NCBI GenBank assembly: GCA_000634215.1
Contig: JFLX01000075.1
Location: forward strand, 1 to 55,998
Reading direction: 5' to 3'
Origin: Prochlorococcus sp. scB243_495L20
GTDB taxonomy: Bacteria; Cyanobacteriota; Cyanobacteriia; PCC-6307; Cyanobiaceae
Length of the DNA: 55,998 nt
Positions 37,246 to 47,173 of this stretch are shown piece after piece. The translations under genes and the position numbers were made by a program. The number at the start of each line of letters is the position of its first letter. Positions within the stretch are counted from its first letter, which is position 1. The notes under the pieces were generated by a model. The model did no database searches, had not been told where the DNA came from, and saw only the letters and a program-made list of their open reading frames with translations.

Positions 37246-38280
37246 TTATTGCTTGTCTAGTTGTCTAAGTTTTTTTGCTAATTCTGGTAATTTTTTAAAA
37301 ATACTTGAACTCCTTAGCCATGATTTATTTTCCATCGCGGGGAAACCACTAATTACCTTGCCATCTTTTATGTCACAATGGATTCCGCATTTTGAACTCG
37401 CAATGACATTATTCCCAACTTTTACTCTATTATTAACTCCTACTTGCCCTGCCAAAATAACACCATCTCCAATATTTGCTCCTCCAGCTATACCAACTTG
37501 AGCTGCAAATGCACAATTCTTTCCAATTTTAACTCCATGACCTATTTGTATTAAATTATCTAATTTAGTTCCCTCATCAATAAAAGTAAATCCAACTGCG
37601 GGCCTATCAATACAACAATTCGTTCCAATTTCAACAAAACTCATTATTTTTACACCACCCTTTTGAGGCATCTTTACCCATTTGCCATTTTTAGGAATAA
37701 AACCAAATCCCTCTGATCCAATAACAGAATTTGAATTAATTACACAATTATTTTTTAGAGTGGTATTTTCGTAAATAACACAATTTGGATGAATTATATT
37801 ATTGTTTCCTATTAGAACATTGCCTAAAATTGATGCTCCAGAAAGAATATGATTATTCTCACCAATTACAGTATTTTCTCCAATATATACATTAGGTCCA
37901 ATATGGCAATCTGCTCCAATTATTGCTGTTTTATCTATAACCGCTGAAGCGTGAATTCCTGGTTTGAAATTAATAGTTTTATATAAACAATCCAATACTT
38001 CTGCAAATGCAATTCTTGGGTTTTTAACGATTATGTTTGATATATTGAGTTTCTTTAGAGCACAAACGATTGCATCGTTATTAGTAGTTATTATTGCTGA
38101 TGCTTTAGTTTGATCTAATTTTTCTTTAAGGATATTATTTTCTTCTAAAAAAGATATTTGATGTTTGACTGCAGCATCTAATGAGGCAGCATCATCTATA
38201 TATAAATCTTCAAAAATATTGGCACTAATAAAATTTGAATTTCCTTTTTTTATTAGATCAACTAAATCACTTAAAAGCAT
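37246..38280 (-). CDS. lpxD: UDP-3-O-acyl-glucosamine N-acyltransferase
   Basis: LpxD adds the second acyl chain in lipid A synthesis. The 344-residue protein has an N-terminal uridine-binding domain and then a left-handed beta-helix of hexapeptide repeats (about 105-300), for example IIGADCHIGPNVYIGENTVI. The catalytic histidine is expected in DNLIQIGHGVKIGKNC near 242. Together with lptB in this window it shows a true lipopolysaccharide outer membrane. Confidence 0.95.
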   Translation of the reverse strand: MLLSDLVDLIKKGNSNFISANIFEDLYIDDAASLDAAVKHQISFLEENNILKEKLDQTKASAIITTNNDAIVCALKKLNISNIIVKNPRIAFAEVLDCLYKTINFKPGIHASAVIDKTAIIGADCHIGPNVYIGENTVIGENNHILSGASILGNVLIGNNNIIHPNCVIYENTTLKNNCVINSNSVIGSEGFGFIPKNGKWVKMPQKGGVKIMSFVEIGTNCCIDRPAVGFTFIDEGTKLDNLIQIGHGVKIGKNCAFAAQVGIAGGANIGDGVILAGQVGVNNRVKVGNNVIASSKCGIHCDIKDGKVISGFPAMENKSWLRSSSIFKKLPELAKKLRQLDKQ

Positions 38281-38300
38281 TTTTCAGTTTTAATTTTTTT

Positions 38301-39383
38301 CTAAGAGAGAGCAAGAACATCTCTGTGTACGACAATTATCGAGGAGTTGTTATTTTCTTTATTATTTAAGATACTTCTTAATTTGTCGCTACTTATTGAT
38401 ACTAAACCTTTTGCAACCTCTTTATCATTTGTATTTACGATTTTAACTGCCTGATTAATCGTAAAGTGTCCTTCTACATTCTTAACACCAACCGCTAAAA
38501 GTGAGGCACCTTTTTTTTTGATTGCAAATGAAGCGCCATCATCTAAAGTAATTTTCCCTACTGTTTGAATTGCATGTGAAAGCCAACTTTTTTTGTTTCC
38601 TATAGGTTTTTCTAATGGATAAAATAAAGTTCCAATTTTATTATCATTAAAAATTTCAATTAAGTTTTTTTTATTAGTTCCATCAACTAGTTGGACTTCG
38701 ACTCCTCCTTTTGTTGCTATTTCTGCAGAAATTAATTTTGTAGAAATTCCTCCTGTTCCCCATTCATTATTTGAGTTTTGATTATTTTTATCTTTAATAT
38801 CCCTTAATTCACTATTATAGACCTCTTTAATAGGTTGCGCATCTTGATTATTACGTGGATCTTTTGAGTAAAGATTTTCAATATCGGTTAATAAAATAAG
38901 CTTGTTAGCATTTATAGCCAAGGCAACTAAAGCAGAGAGGGTATCATTATCTCCATATTTAAGCTCTTCATTTGCTACGGTATCATTTTCATTTACTATT
39001 GGAATAACATTTAAATCGATTAATTTTTTTAAAGTTTTAGAAGCGTTATTAAAGGATTCTCGTGAATTGAAATCAGCTTTAGTTATTAAAATTTGAGCAA
39101 TATTATGACCTAATTTATTAAATACTTTATCGTATAAGGACATTAAATTAACTTGACCTACTGCAGCAGTAGCTTGAAGGGTACTTAAATCATTTGGTCT
39201 CGTTTTAATATTTAATTTTTGGCAACCTAATCCGACGGCTCCACTTGTTACTAAAATTAATTTGTTTCCTTTTGAAAGAAAACTTGTAAAGGATCTAGTA
39301 AGGTTTTCAATAACTTCTTCTGTAGATGTTTCCTCTGTTCCTCTTAAAATACTAGTACCAATTTTTATAACCCAAGTTTTCAT
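38301..39383 (-). CDS. proB: Glutamate 5-kinase
   Basis: First step of proline synthesis: phosphorylates glutamate. The 360-residue protein has an amino-acid kinase domain ([12 protein letters not shown] at the start, [14 protein letters not shown] near 44, [17 protein letters not shown] near 135, [19 protein letters not shown] near 208) and a C-terminal PUA domain from about 270. It overlaps the preceding YqeG gene by 4 bases, which suggests coupled translation. Confidence 0.96.
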   Translation of the reverse strand: MKTWVIKIGTSILRGTEETSTEEVIENLTRSFTSFLSKGNKLILVTSGAVGLGCQKLNIKTRPNDLSTLQATAAVGQVNLMSLYDKVFNKLGHNIAQILITKADFNSRESFNNASKTLKKLIDLNVIPIVNENDTVANEELKYGDNDTLSALVALAINANKLILLTDIENLYSKDPRNNQDAQPIKEVYNSELRDIKDKNNQNSNNEWGTGGISTKLISAEIATKGGVEVQLVDGTNKKNLIEIFNDNKIGTLFYPLEKPIGNKKSWLSHAIQTVGKITLDDGASFAIKKKGASLLAVGVKNVEGHFTINQAVKIVNTNDKEVAKGLVSISSDKLRSILNNKENNNSSIIVVHRDVLALS

Positions 39384-39874
39384 TTTATAAAATGAGAAAT
39401 TAATTTTTCTATCATCAAAGTTAAATTAAATTTTATAGGCAAGCCATCTCTATTTAATCGCTTAACTAATATTGTTTTTATATCACATCTATTCCCAACA
39501 ATAATATCTGTAAAAATTCTGTCGCCAATAATGGCTATATTTTTTGGCTCTCTGCCAATTTCTTTGATAGCAGACAAAGTTACTTTTTTTCTTGGTTTTG
39601 ATGCATTGTATTTATACCTTAAATTTAATTCTTTCGCTATTTTCGCGATTCTTTTTTTTGATGGATTATTACTTATTAGATACAAGGAGAAAAGTTTTTT
39701 AGATTCTAGGATCCAATTTTTTACAGCTTTTGGGATCATATTAGATTTTCTATTTACTAGAGTTCCATCCACATCTAGCAATAAAGAATTAATTCCTTTT
39801 TTTTGCAATTCAGATTGAGAAATATTATATATTGGTAACTCTGAATCCCAATTGACTTTTAGGATAGATCTCAT
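39380..39874 (-). CDS. YqeG-family HAD phosphatase
   Basis: The 164-residue protein has the HAD nucleophile motif [14 protein letters not shown] (near 31), motif II in [11 protein letters not shown], the conserved lysine of KPRKKV and motif IV in [15 protein letters not shown]. This is the YqeG (class IIIA) group; plant and yeast relatives (GEP4/PGP phosphatase) dephosphorylate phosphatidylglycerophosphate. That role would suit pgsA elsewhere in the window, but it is an inference. Start codon overlap with proB is 4 bases at the far end. Confidence 0.87.
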   Translation of the reverse strand: MRSILKVNWDSELPIYNISQSELQKKGINSLLLDVDGTLVNRKSNMIPKAVKNWILESKKLFSLYLISNNPSKKRIAKIAKELNLRYKYNASKPRKKVTLSAIKEIGREPKNIAIIGDRIFTDIIVGNRCDIKTILVKRLNRDGLPIKFNLTLMIEKLISHFIK

Positions 39875-39879
39875 TGATT

Positions 39880-40416
39880 TTAAGAACTACTTTTTTCAAG
39901 CTCAGTTTCAATCAAAGGTTGAATTCTATCGAACTCATCATCTTCAACTAATAAGGCACATTTGTCTTTTAATTTACCCACAATAAAAAAAGGATCTAGT
40001 GGTATATATAAACCATATTCTTGATCAAAAAGATTAAAGTTAACGAGCAATTCATAACTCTCACTATCATCATCGACGTAATCTTCTTCTAATTCATCGT
40101 AAATTGGTTCTTCAAGTTCTCCTGATACTGTTAATGTAACTGCTGATCTGATAAGTCTTAAATCATGTTCTTGAAGAACTGCTTCAGCATTTTTTAGTAT
40201 TTGTTCATTTTTATCTATTTTCTCAATTAATTCAGGTTCATCTTTTTCATTTATCTTAAAAAGACTTACTGGAGTATCAACTGGCGTTAATAAAGCATAT
40301 TCTTGCCCCTCAACACTTACTAGTTGTTCAAGATAACAAAATAGCTCGTTTCCATTTGAGTCATTTAATAAAAGAGTCTGTGCCTCATAATTATCATTTG
40401 AATTGGCTTCTTTCAT
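39880..40416 (-). CDS. DUF3727 domain protein
   Basis: The 178-residue acidic protein matches the DUF3727 family of cyanobacteria and plastids, with an N-terminal DUF1292-like strand pattern (LNDSNGNELFCYLEQLVSVEGQEYALLTPVDTPV) and a C-terminal block YGLYIPLDPFFIVGKL. No catalytic residues are evident. It sits between ruvX and yqeG in a run conserved among cyanobacteria in my recollection. Gap of 5 bases to yqeG implies a common transcript. Confidence 0.82.
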   Translation of the reverse strand: MKEANSNDNYEAQTLLLNDSNGNELFCYLEQLVSVEGQEYALLTPVDTPVSLFKINEKDEPELIEKIDKNEQILKNAEAVLQEHDLRLIRSAVTLTVSGELEEPIYDELEEDYVDDDSESYELLVNFNLFDQEYGLYIPLDPFFIVGKLKDKCALLVEDDEFDRIQPLIETELEKSSS

Positions 40417-40442
40417 TTAAAAATATCTATCCTTTGTTAATA

Positions 40443-40904
40443 CTAATATTTTATCTGACGTTTACCAGCTATTTCTTCTAATTCAGGACCCTCTTCGATC
40501 CATTGTTCAAGTATTATTTTTGCTGAAAAACTATCAATCAATCCGGATTTATCTTTTTTTATTCCAAATCTTTCTGAAGATTCCCAAGTTGAACTATGTT
40601 CGTTGACATAAGAAAATGGAAGATTTAATTCATTTGAAAGTAATTGACCGTAATTTTTACAGTCAATAGCTTGAGTGGTCATTTTACCTTCCTCATCTAG
40701 CGGAATACCAACAATAAAACCAGTCAAATTAAATTCATATATATAATTTCTAATGATTTTAATCTCTTGATTATTTTTAAATCTTTTTACTGCTGGAAGT
40801 ATATTTGATGTTATGCAGAGGGGATCACAATAAGCTAATCCTATTCTTTTGGTACCTATATCCATACTCAAAATTGACTTGGGTTTGGGTTTGCAAAATT
40901 TCAC
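40443..40904 (-). CDS. ruvX: Putative pre-16S rRNA nuclease / Holliday-junction resolvase YqgF
   Basis: The 153-residue RNase H-fold protein has [19 protein letters not shown] with the first catalytic Asp (D16), GIPLDEEGK near 63, [10 protein letters not shown] near 99 with the second acidic residue and [15 protein letters not shown] with the third. In E. coli YqgF trims the 5' end of 16S rRNA. It overlaps the GNAT-like gene by 4 bases and precedes DUF3727 by 26. Confidence 0.92.
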   Translation of the reverse strand: MKFCKPKPKSILSMDIGTKRIGLAYCDPLCITSNILPAVKRFKNNQEIKIIRNYIYEFNLTGFIVGIPLDEEGKMTTQAIDCKNYGQLLSNELNLPFSYVNEHSSTWESSERFGIKKDKSGLIDSFSAKIILEQWIEEGPELEEIAGKRQIKY

Positions 40905-41956
40905 TTTGTTTTTAATGGAAAAGGAGATGGATATGGATTACCTTGTGGACTTAATTTTTCAAAGATTGATTCCAAAGATTGATTTATTATATTTACTTGT
41001 TTGGCTTCATTCTTAATTATTGTGTTCCTAATAAGAATTATTTCTTGATTTTTTTCTTTGATATTACACTCTTCGAGAAAAACATTTAATTGAGAATTTT
41101 CTTTATAGGTTTTTAAATATGAAACAGGTGATTTTTCAAAAAATCTTTTTATAAATTCTTTTAAAATAGAATTGAATCTATTATCCCAATATCTACTTAT
41201 TGTTAGAGTATAAATCTCCTCATTTTGATAATTAATATCTTTTAAAATTGTACATAAAACAGAATTTTCATATATTAAGGCACCACTATTAGAGTTATTT
41301 CTTTTAAGAATGTCGTCTTGATCAAAATCTAAAATATTTCTTATTAAGGGTGATTGATTTGATCTTATGAAATTAACTATTTTTAATACATTTTGTTTAT
41401 TAATTTTTTGGAATTTATTAATTAATGTATAGGCATTGGTATTTTGATTTGTAGGTTTATTTTGATCAGAACCATCCCAAAGGATTATCTCTCCTAACGG
41501 TTGAAAGCCTAATTCTCTTGCGTTTGATATAAGGTCAACATTATTTATATCTGAATTAATTATCCAACTTGAAGTTTTGTTTTCTTTTATTGAGATAGAT
41601 TTTTTTATCAATCCTAAAGTTAATTGTTTATCTGTTAGAGAACACTTGCTATTAATCAACTTGGGCTTAGATATTTTTAAGCAAGTCTCTTTTTTGTTTA
41701 AAGGAAAAATATTCAAATAACCAATAATTTCGTTTCCATATATAGCAATTATGCATTTATTTTTATTTTTCTTAAGATTATTCAAGAAGATTTTTAAGTC
41801 ATCAAAGGTATTTATAATTGCCATCTTTAAAAACCAATTATTCAATTCCTTATTTTTAATATCTATTAAAAGATTAATATGCCGTATATGGAGTTCTTCA
41901 AAAGTTACTTCCATTCCTTTTTTAGATTGAAAAGAATAAGAGGTATCTTTTTTCAT
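40901..41956 (-). CDS. GNAT-like acetyltransferase domain protein of unknown function
   Basis: The 351-residue protein is not one I can name. The first ~160 residues look like a GNAT fold: [16 protein letters not shown], a beta-strand pair [18 protein letters not shown] near 67, a second-half pattern [33 protein letters not shown]. The second half repeats a similar size with [15 protein letters not shown] and [24 protein letters not shown], so it may be a tandem GNAT with degenerate halves. It overlaps ruvX by 4 bases and starts one base after the CofE-like gene stops, so all three are probably one operon. Confidence 0.65.
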   Translation of the reverse strand: MKKDTSYSFQSKKGMEVTFEELHIRHINLLIDIKNKELNNWFLKMAIINTFDDLKIFLNNLKKNKNKCIIAIYGNEIIGYLNIFPLNKKETCLKISKPKLINSKCSLTDKQLTLGLIKKSISIKENKTSSWIINSDINNVDLISNARELGFQPLGEIILWDGSDQNKPTNQNTNAYTLINKFQKINKQNVLKIVNFIRSNQSPLIRNILDFDQDDILKRNNSNSGALIYENSVLCTILKDINYQNEEIYTLTISRYWDNRFNSILKEFIKRFFEKSPVSYLKTYKENSQLNVFLEECNIKEKNQEIILIRNTIIKNEAKQVNIINQSLESIFEKLSPQGNPYPSPFPLKTK

Positions 41957-43123
41957 TTACTTTTTTTCTCTTATTAATACTATAGGGGTTTTTTCATCTC
42001 CATTGCCAGCTGGATTAGATAATAAGTTTCTTTTGAGTATTTTATTTACTTTTTTATTTGAACTTGCCAAGACTTTCACACCTCCAAGATCATTAACATC
42101 GACAACAGCAACATCTATATTAAGATAGTTCGAGACCTCCTTACAAAATAAATCCGCATTGAGAGGACCCATGACTATACTCTTGTCGTAAGGTGTAACT
42201 GTGCCGCTTATATCATCAATGAGAGATGATTCTGAACCAGTTAACCTATAAAACATACCTTTAATACCAACTAATTTGAAGAGAAATCCGACAAACAGTG
42301 CAAAGGTTATTCTTGTGACTCCGATTCTATTTATTAATAATTGCATGCCACAAGCTGTTGCGAGACTGCTTGTAGGGTGAAAAAAATAACATAAAGCTTT
42401 CGAAAATAAACTATATCGTAAGTTTTGAGGGGAAATATATCTATTTTGCATAATCGCTAGCGGACTCTCACCGATAGTTAAAATATCATTTCTTTCTACA
42501 ATTCCTTTGCAGTATTCAATCACAGTATTTACTGGATTATCAAAGCAACCAAGTAAATCAGTTTTAATAGCAAAAGCTTTATATTTATTATTTATTGGAA
42601 TTTCAAAAACTTCTTTCGGCCTTTGTTTTTGACCATCTAAATTAATTAAAAAACAATCCTTATTATTTGAAATACCAAAATGTCCATAGTTCTCCCAATA
42701 TATTTTTAACCATAGATATTTTATTTTTTTTCTAAAATTATTATTGCTAAATTTATATATGATTCTTACAAATAAATCTGAATTTGACTTGATAATTGTT
42801 GTTGGCCAGTAATTATTTAAATTCTTAATTTTATTATTTTCATATATATAAATTTCTTGTTGATAATTAAAATTTTTGCTATATTCGTTACCTTTACTTT
42901 TAAAAAAATCTAATTCAAAATTTATATTAGATACCATCGTCTCTTTGGTTTTACTTTTATTAGTTATTTTTAAATCAATAATTAATTCGTTTAAACCATC
43001 CTTTTTTTTGATTTTGTAATTTATAGGTATCAGATTTAACTTTGATTTGGGTGAGCTTTTAATGTATAAATCTGAAAGAATTAAAAAAATTAAAAGAACT
43101 AAGAGGATATTTATTAATATCAT
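41957..43123 (-). CDS. CofE-like (F420-0:gamma-glutamyl ligase family) membrane-anchored protein
   Basis: The 388-residue protein begins with a membrane helix (ILINILLVLLIFLILSDLYI). About 170 residues of extension follow, then a CofE-like domain: KTDLLGCFDNPVNTVIEYCKGIVERND, GESPLAIMQNR near 218, and the C-terminal DISGTVTPYDKSIVMGPLNADLF and VVDVNDLGGVKVLAS. CofE adds glutamates to coenzyme F420, which cyanobacteria of this type are not known to make. The substrate is therefore open; a related amide-ligase reaction is a guess. Confidence 0.8.
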   Translation of the reverse strand: MILINILLVLLIFLILSDLYIKSSPKSKLNLIPINYKIKKKDGLNELIIDLKITNKSKTKETMVSNINFELDFFKSKGNEYSKNFNYQQEIYIYENNKIKNLNNYWPTTIIKSNSDLFVRIIYKFSNNNFRKKIKYLWLKIYWENYGHFGISNNKDCFLINLDGQKQRPKEVFEIPINNKYKAFAIKTDLLGCFDNPVNTVIEYCKGIVERNDILTIGESPLAIMQNRYISPQNLRYSLFSKALCYFFHPTSSLATACGMQLLINRIGVTRITFALFVGFLFKLVGIKGMFYRLTGSESSLIDDISGTVTPYDKSIVMGPLNADLFCKEVSNYLNIDVAVVDVNDLGGVKVLASSNKKVNKILKRNLLSNPAGNGDEKTPIVLIREKK

Positions 43124-43145
43124 ATTTTTAAATTAATTTTTGTTT

Positions 43146-43682
43146 TTATCTTTTTTTTTCAGAAATGATACTGTTGTATTCATTAAAACTTTCTATAGAA
43201 AATGTCGTATCTTCAATATCAATTCCCTTTAGTTCTCCTATAACTTTGTTTAATTCATCTATATTAATCATTCCATTTTTATCATATTGCACTTCTCCAT
43301 CACTATTTAAAATAATGGTTTGTGGAATTAGTCCGTTCCAATAATAATTAGGTTCATTTCTAAGATCAGACTTTTCTTTATCCTGTAATTCATCGGTAGT
43401 TAAAGCAATGATATCTATATTATTTCTCCATATCAAATCTAAACCGGATATTATAGGAGCCATAGCTTTACTATCTGAGCTGTCGTCAAGATAAAAAAAT
43501 AAAACTGCGACTCTTTTATTTTTTAATGATTCCTGAAGAGATGTCTGGGGAGGAACTATAGCGCCATTACCTGCGTATATAGGAAAGATGTTGCCATCGT
43601 AACTATCAGAATCTCTAGAGGCATTTGCTTTATATGGACTTAAGAAAATTAATGCTATTAGGATCCATTGAACTATTTTCAT
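43146..43682 (-). CDS. Exported thioredoxin-fold protein lacking a CxxC motif
   Basis: The 178-residue protein has a signal peptide (KIVQWILIALIFLSPYKANA) and a thioredoxin-like domain: VAVLFFYLDDSSDSKAMAPIISGLD, where SDSK stands at the place of the redox CxxC; IDIIALTTDEL; and the cis-proline region LIPQTIILNSDGEVQYDKNG. There is no cysteine in the mature protein. It resembles the thylakoid Trx-like proteins linked to photosystem I accumulation in cyanobacteria, a tentative match. Located between the Ycf55-like and CofE-like genes on one strand (14 and 22 bases). Confidence 0.75.
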   Translation of the reverse strand: MKIVQWILIALIFLSPYKANASRDSDSYDGNIFPIYAGNGAIVPPQTSLQESLKNKRVAVLFFYLDDSSDSKAMAPIISGLDLIWRNNIDIIALTTDELQDKEKSDLRNEPNYYWNGLIPQTIILNSDGEVQYDKNGMINIDELNKVIGELKGIDIEDTTFSIESFNEYNSIISEKKR

Positions 43683-43696
43683 TAAAGTTTAAAAAC

Positions 43697-45313
43697 TTAC
43701 TTTGAACTTGATCTTCCTAATCCTTGAAGGATTCCTTTCCCAACTAAACCGATAGCTTTGCCAACGACCTTTGTAAGGAAAGTTACGAAAAGATTACCGA
43801 TATATTTTACAGCAACTTCTAACTGAGGTGCTACGGCATCTCTTATCTCAACTAACAATGTAACTTGTTTTTGTAGCCATTCTAGATTCTCTAATTCTTT
43901 CTCCCTATTTTCATTTTTGAAGTATCGGGTAAATTTTTTATCGACAATATCAATATATTCTCGTTTACTCTCATACAGGTAGATAGGCATATAAATATAG
44001 TCATGCCAGCGATTGTAGTTATTGATATTATTTCTAAATCTTTCAAAATTTCTTGTCGATTGTAATTCGGGATTTATAAGTACAGTCCTTAATTCAGGCC
44101 AAGAAGAACAAATATTAAAGATTTCAGAAGCTAATAAATTACAGTTCCTTATTGTCCAATTTGAAATTATATTTTCAAGGATTAAAAATGATTCTGTTTC
44201 ATAAAGTGGGAGTAATTTTCCATCATAGTCAAGAGCTTCATTTTTAATAATTGGCTCAATAAACATTATTGATTCATGTGATTCTCTATCGATCTCTTCG
44301 CAACTTACTTCACTATAAATAAAATCATTAATTGAAATAGACTCCCCTCCTTTTTTTAATCTAAAATAGCTTTCTGTGATATTTGAAATTGTATTAACTT
44401 TAAGTTCTTTTATAAGAGAATTTAATTCATCTTTAAAGTCTTTATCCTTATAGTTTTCCTTAATATTTTTTACTAAATTATCTAACTCATCTAACATTTT
44501 GCAAATTAGTCGTGAAATAAATTCTTTCTTTATCCCAGAAAGAATTATTGATGAATTATTAAATTCAACCTGTAAGTTAGTTGAGCTATACCTTTCTTTT
44601 AGTCTATCTAAAATTAAATTAAATATTTCTATGGTGTTTTTATCTTTAATGAATACAGTGTTCTTATTTTCAAGATTAATTTTATTTTCAGTGTAAACTG
44701 CCTCTGTATAAAGTTCTAGTGAACTACCCCATAAGAAAATTAGAAAAGATTTTGCAGTAATAAGTTCTCTTAATCTTCCTTTTAAAATGAATTTATAAAA
44801 TTCTGGTGTTGAATCAGAGTTGACATATTTGAAAATATAATTAATTTCAGAATCTATTTGTTTAAGACCTGAAGTTAGAATTTTTTGACTAAAAGATAAA
44901 GGTTTATTTTTGTTGAATTTAACTTGGGAATTATTTTCAATATCAAATACCCTTCCTCCATTTAAAATGGTACCAATAGATTCAAGAACTTTTTCTGCAC
45001 TGGGATTTAAAAGAAAACCATCAGCATTTAATGATGGAAGGGTATTTGCTTCATAAACAAATTCACTAGAGAGAATTATTAGAAACTTTGACTCATCATA
45101 TCTTTCTCTTAATTTTAATAATTCTAACCTTATAAGATCTTCTGACTGAAAATTAAGAACATTCCAAATAACTAAATCCGGAGTTTTATCACCTGTTCCA
45201 TTATTAAAATTAATGTCTAAATTTTGGTCTAGTGATGTTAATTTAAGCGATAAAGATTCTGCTATTAAGCTTGGAGCAATAATCAATATCGGTTTTTTTG
45301 AAATTAATTCCAA
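43697..45313 (-). CDS. Ycf55-like protein (pseudo-receiver plus DUF3685)
   Basis: The 538-residue protein joins an N-terminal receiver-like domain (about 1-125) to a long helical DUF3685 region. In the receiver fold, PDLVIWN places N51 where the phospho-accepting Asp would be, so phosphorylation is unlikely. The C-terminal part contains LEWLQKQVTLLVEIRDAVAPQLE and FVTFLTKVVGKAIGLVGKG, an amphipathic segment that may touch the membrane. Ycf55 is encoded in red-algal plastids; its function is unknown to me. Same strand as the Trx-like gene, 14 bases apart. Confidence 0.78.
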   Translation of the reverse strand: MELISKKPILIIAPSLIAESLSLKLTSLDQNLDINFNNGTGDKTPDLVIWNVLNFQSEDLIRLELLKLRERYDESKFLIILSSEFVYEANTLPSLNADGFLLNPSAEKVLESIGTILNGGRVFDIENNSQVKFNKNKPLSFSQKILTSGLKQIDSEINYIFKYVNSDSTPEFYKFILKGRLRELITAKSFLIFLWGSSLELYTEAVYTENKINLENKNTVFIKDKNTIEIFNLILDRLKERYSSTNLQVEFNNSSIILSGIKKEFISRLICKMLDELDNLVKNIKENYKDKDFKDELNSLIKELKVNTISNITESYFRLKKGGESISINDFIYSEVSCEEIDRESHESIMFIEPIIKNEALDYDGKLLPLYETESFLILENIISNWTIRNCNLLASEIFNICSSWPELRTVLINPELQSTRNFERFRNNINNYNRWHDYIYMPIYLYESKREYIDIVDKKFTRYFKNENREKELENLEWLQKQVTLLVEIRDAVAPQLEVAVKYIGNLFVTFLTKVVGKAIGLVGKGILQGLGRSSSK

Positions 45314-45392
45314 GACTAGATTTCTTATCTCTTATACAAAATTAACTAACAATTACTGCAAATACCAGCCTTAAATCGATTTTTATACTCTT

Positions 45393-46160
45393 TTAGGCGT
45401 AGTAATTTCTGTTTAAATCAAAGTCATTTAATCTCTCTGATGACAATACATTATTTGCTTCGTTGATCGTGAATTTATTTTCATAAAGAGCTTTACCTAC
45501 AATTACTCCAAAGAGACCAGAGTTTTCAAATTTTACTAACGATAATAAATCAGAAATTGAACCAACACCTCCTGAGGCTATTACTGGAATATCTGTAATT
45601 TCAAGTATGCTTTTTATGAATTCTTCATTTGTCCCTTCTAACGTCCCATCTGTATTTATATCTGTAACAATAAAACTAGCAATTTTAAATGAAGAAAACT
45701 CCATTACTAGATCTGTGGCAAAAATATTAGATTGCTCAAGCCAACCCCTTGTACTAACTTTTCCATCTTTTGCATCTATCCCAACAATTATTCTTCCAGG
45801 AAATTTATTTGATAAGTTTTTAACTAGCTCTTTATTTTCTATTGCAGAGGTTCCCATGATAACTTTCTCAATACCATAAGAAAATAATTGCTCTATCCTT
45901 TCTTGAGATCTTATCCCTCCACCTATTTGAATTGGTATGTTAACTGTTTTTACAATCTTTTTTATTGATTCATCGTTTGTTGGGGATCCAGATTTTGCAG
46001 CATCCAAATCAACTATATGTATATATTTTGCCCCTTCGCTTTCCCAAAATTTAGCTTGCTCATGAGGCTCTTTGGTGAAGTCTTTTCTTTTATTAAAGTC
46101 GCCTTTAAAAAGCCTCACACACTTACCATTCATTAAATCAATTGCTGGAATTAGGTCCAT
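45393..46160 (-). CDS. hisA: ProFAR isomerase (histidine synthesis)
   Basis: HisA isomerises ProFAR to PRFAR, fourth step of histidine synthesis. The 255-residue TIM barrel starts with the conserved LIPAIDLMNGKCVRLFKGDF, where D8 is a catalytic acid. It also has QIGGGIRS near 77, VTDINTDGTLEG near 168 with the second catalytic Asp, and VIASGGVGSISDL near 195. hisF, the usual confusable relative, has a different N-terminus. Divergent from the SDR gene. Confidence 0.96.
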   Translation of the reverse strand: MDLIPAIDLMNGKCVRLFKGDFNKRKDFTKEPHEQAKFWESEGAKYIHIVDLDAAKSGSPTNDESIKKIVKTVNIPIQIGGGIRSQERIEQLFSYGIEKVIMGTSAIENKELVKNLSNKFPGRIIVGIDAKDGKVSTRGWLEQSNIFATDLVMEFSSFKIASFIVTDINTDGTLEGTNEEFIKSILEITDIPVIASGGVGSISDLLSLVKFENSGLFGVIVGKALYENKFTINEANNVLSSERLNDFDLNRNYYA

Positions 46161-46252
46161 AGAATCATCCTTTTCATTAATTACTTATTAGTAGTACTAT
46201 TCAATATGTAATTCTATTTAAGATTACTACTTCAGTTAAATATTTTTTGAAT

Positions 46253-47173
46253 ATGAAAATTCTTGTAATGGGCGGTACTAGATTTGTTGGCAAGTCTTTG
46301 GTAGGAAAGTTATTAAGCAAAAATTATGATATTGATATTTTCACGAGAGGCAATAAAAGTAATCCTGAAAAAACAAATTTAATTAAGGGTGATAGAAATA
46401 ATTCAGAAGATATCATCAGAATAAGAAATAAAAAATATGATGTTGTTTATGATATCTCTGGACGAGAGTTAGAACAAACCAAACTTCTTATAGAAAATTT
46501 AGATAACTCTTTCCAGAGATACATATATGTCAGCTCTGCGGGTGTTTATAAAGATAATTGTGAACTACCCTTATCCGAAGTTGATCCAATTGATCCAGAA
46601 AGTAGGCACAAAGGGAAGTTTGAGACAGAAAATTGGTTAAAAAACCAAAAAATTCCTTTTACAAGTTTTAGACCTACTTATATTTATGGACCAGGAAATT
46701 ATAATAAAATCGAAAATTGGTTTTTTGAAAGGTTATTTACTAAAAAATCTATACCAATCCCTGGTGACGGTTCTTTAATTACTCAGCTAGGCCATGTTTC
46801 GGATCTAACTGATGTAATGATTAGGTGCATAAATTTTGAAAATTCCAAAAATAATATTTATAATTGTTCAGGTGAAAAAGGAGTAACAATCAAGGGTTTG
46901 ATTTATTTCTGTGCGAATGTTCTTGGATTAAACCAAAATGAGATTTCTTTAAGAACATTTGATTATCAAAAATTAGATCCTAAGTCTCGAAAGGGATTTC
47001 CAATTAGATTAAATCATTATCAGACTGATATCTCTAAGATAAAACGTGATTTAGAGTGGGCGCCAACTTTTGATTTACTTAATGGTCTTAGGGATAGTTT
47101 TGTGAATGATTTTAATAATAAAAAGAGTGAGGAGTTTGATGAAAATTCAGATAATATTCTTTTTAATTCTTAA
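46253..47173 (+). CDS. SDR-family nucleoside-diphosphate-sugar epimerase-like protein (CSP41-like)
   Basis: The 306-residue protein has the extended-SDR glycine motif MGGTRFVGKSL near 6 and the later YVSSAGVY near 94 and TYIYGPGNY near 140, which would carry the Tyr/Lys-type catalytic region of the family. The layout resembles the CSP41 proteins of chloroplasts and cyanobacteria, which bind or cleave RNA. A plain sugar epimerase is the other reading. I use the ATG at 46253; a TTG six bases upstream adds two residues. Its last 27 bases overlap pgsA on the other strand. Confidence 0.82.
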   Translation: MKILVMGGTRFVGKSLVGKLLSKNYDIDIFTRGNKSNPEKTNLIKGDRNNSEDIIRIRNKKYDVVYDISGRELEQTKLLIENLDNSFQRYIYVSSAGVYKDNCELPLSEVDPIDPESRHKGKFETENWLKNQKIPFTSFRPTYIYGPGNYNKIENWFFERLFTKKSIPIPGDGSLITQLGHVSDLTDVMIRCINFENSKNNIYNCSGEKGVTIKGLIYFCANVLGLNQNEISLRTFDYQKLDPKSRKGFPIRLNHYQTDISKIKRDLEWAPTFDLLNGLRDSFVNDFNNKKSEEFDENSDNILFNS

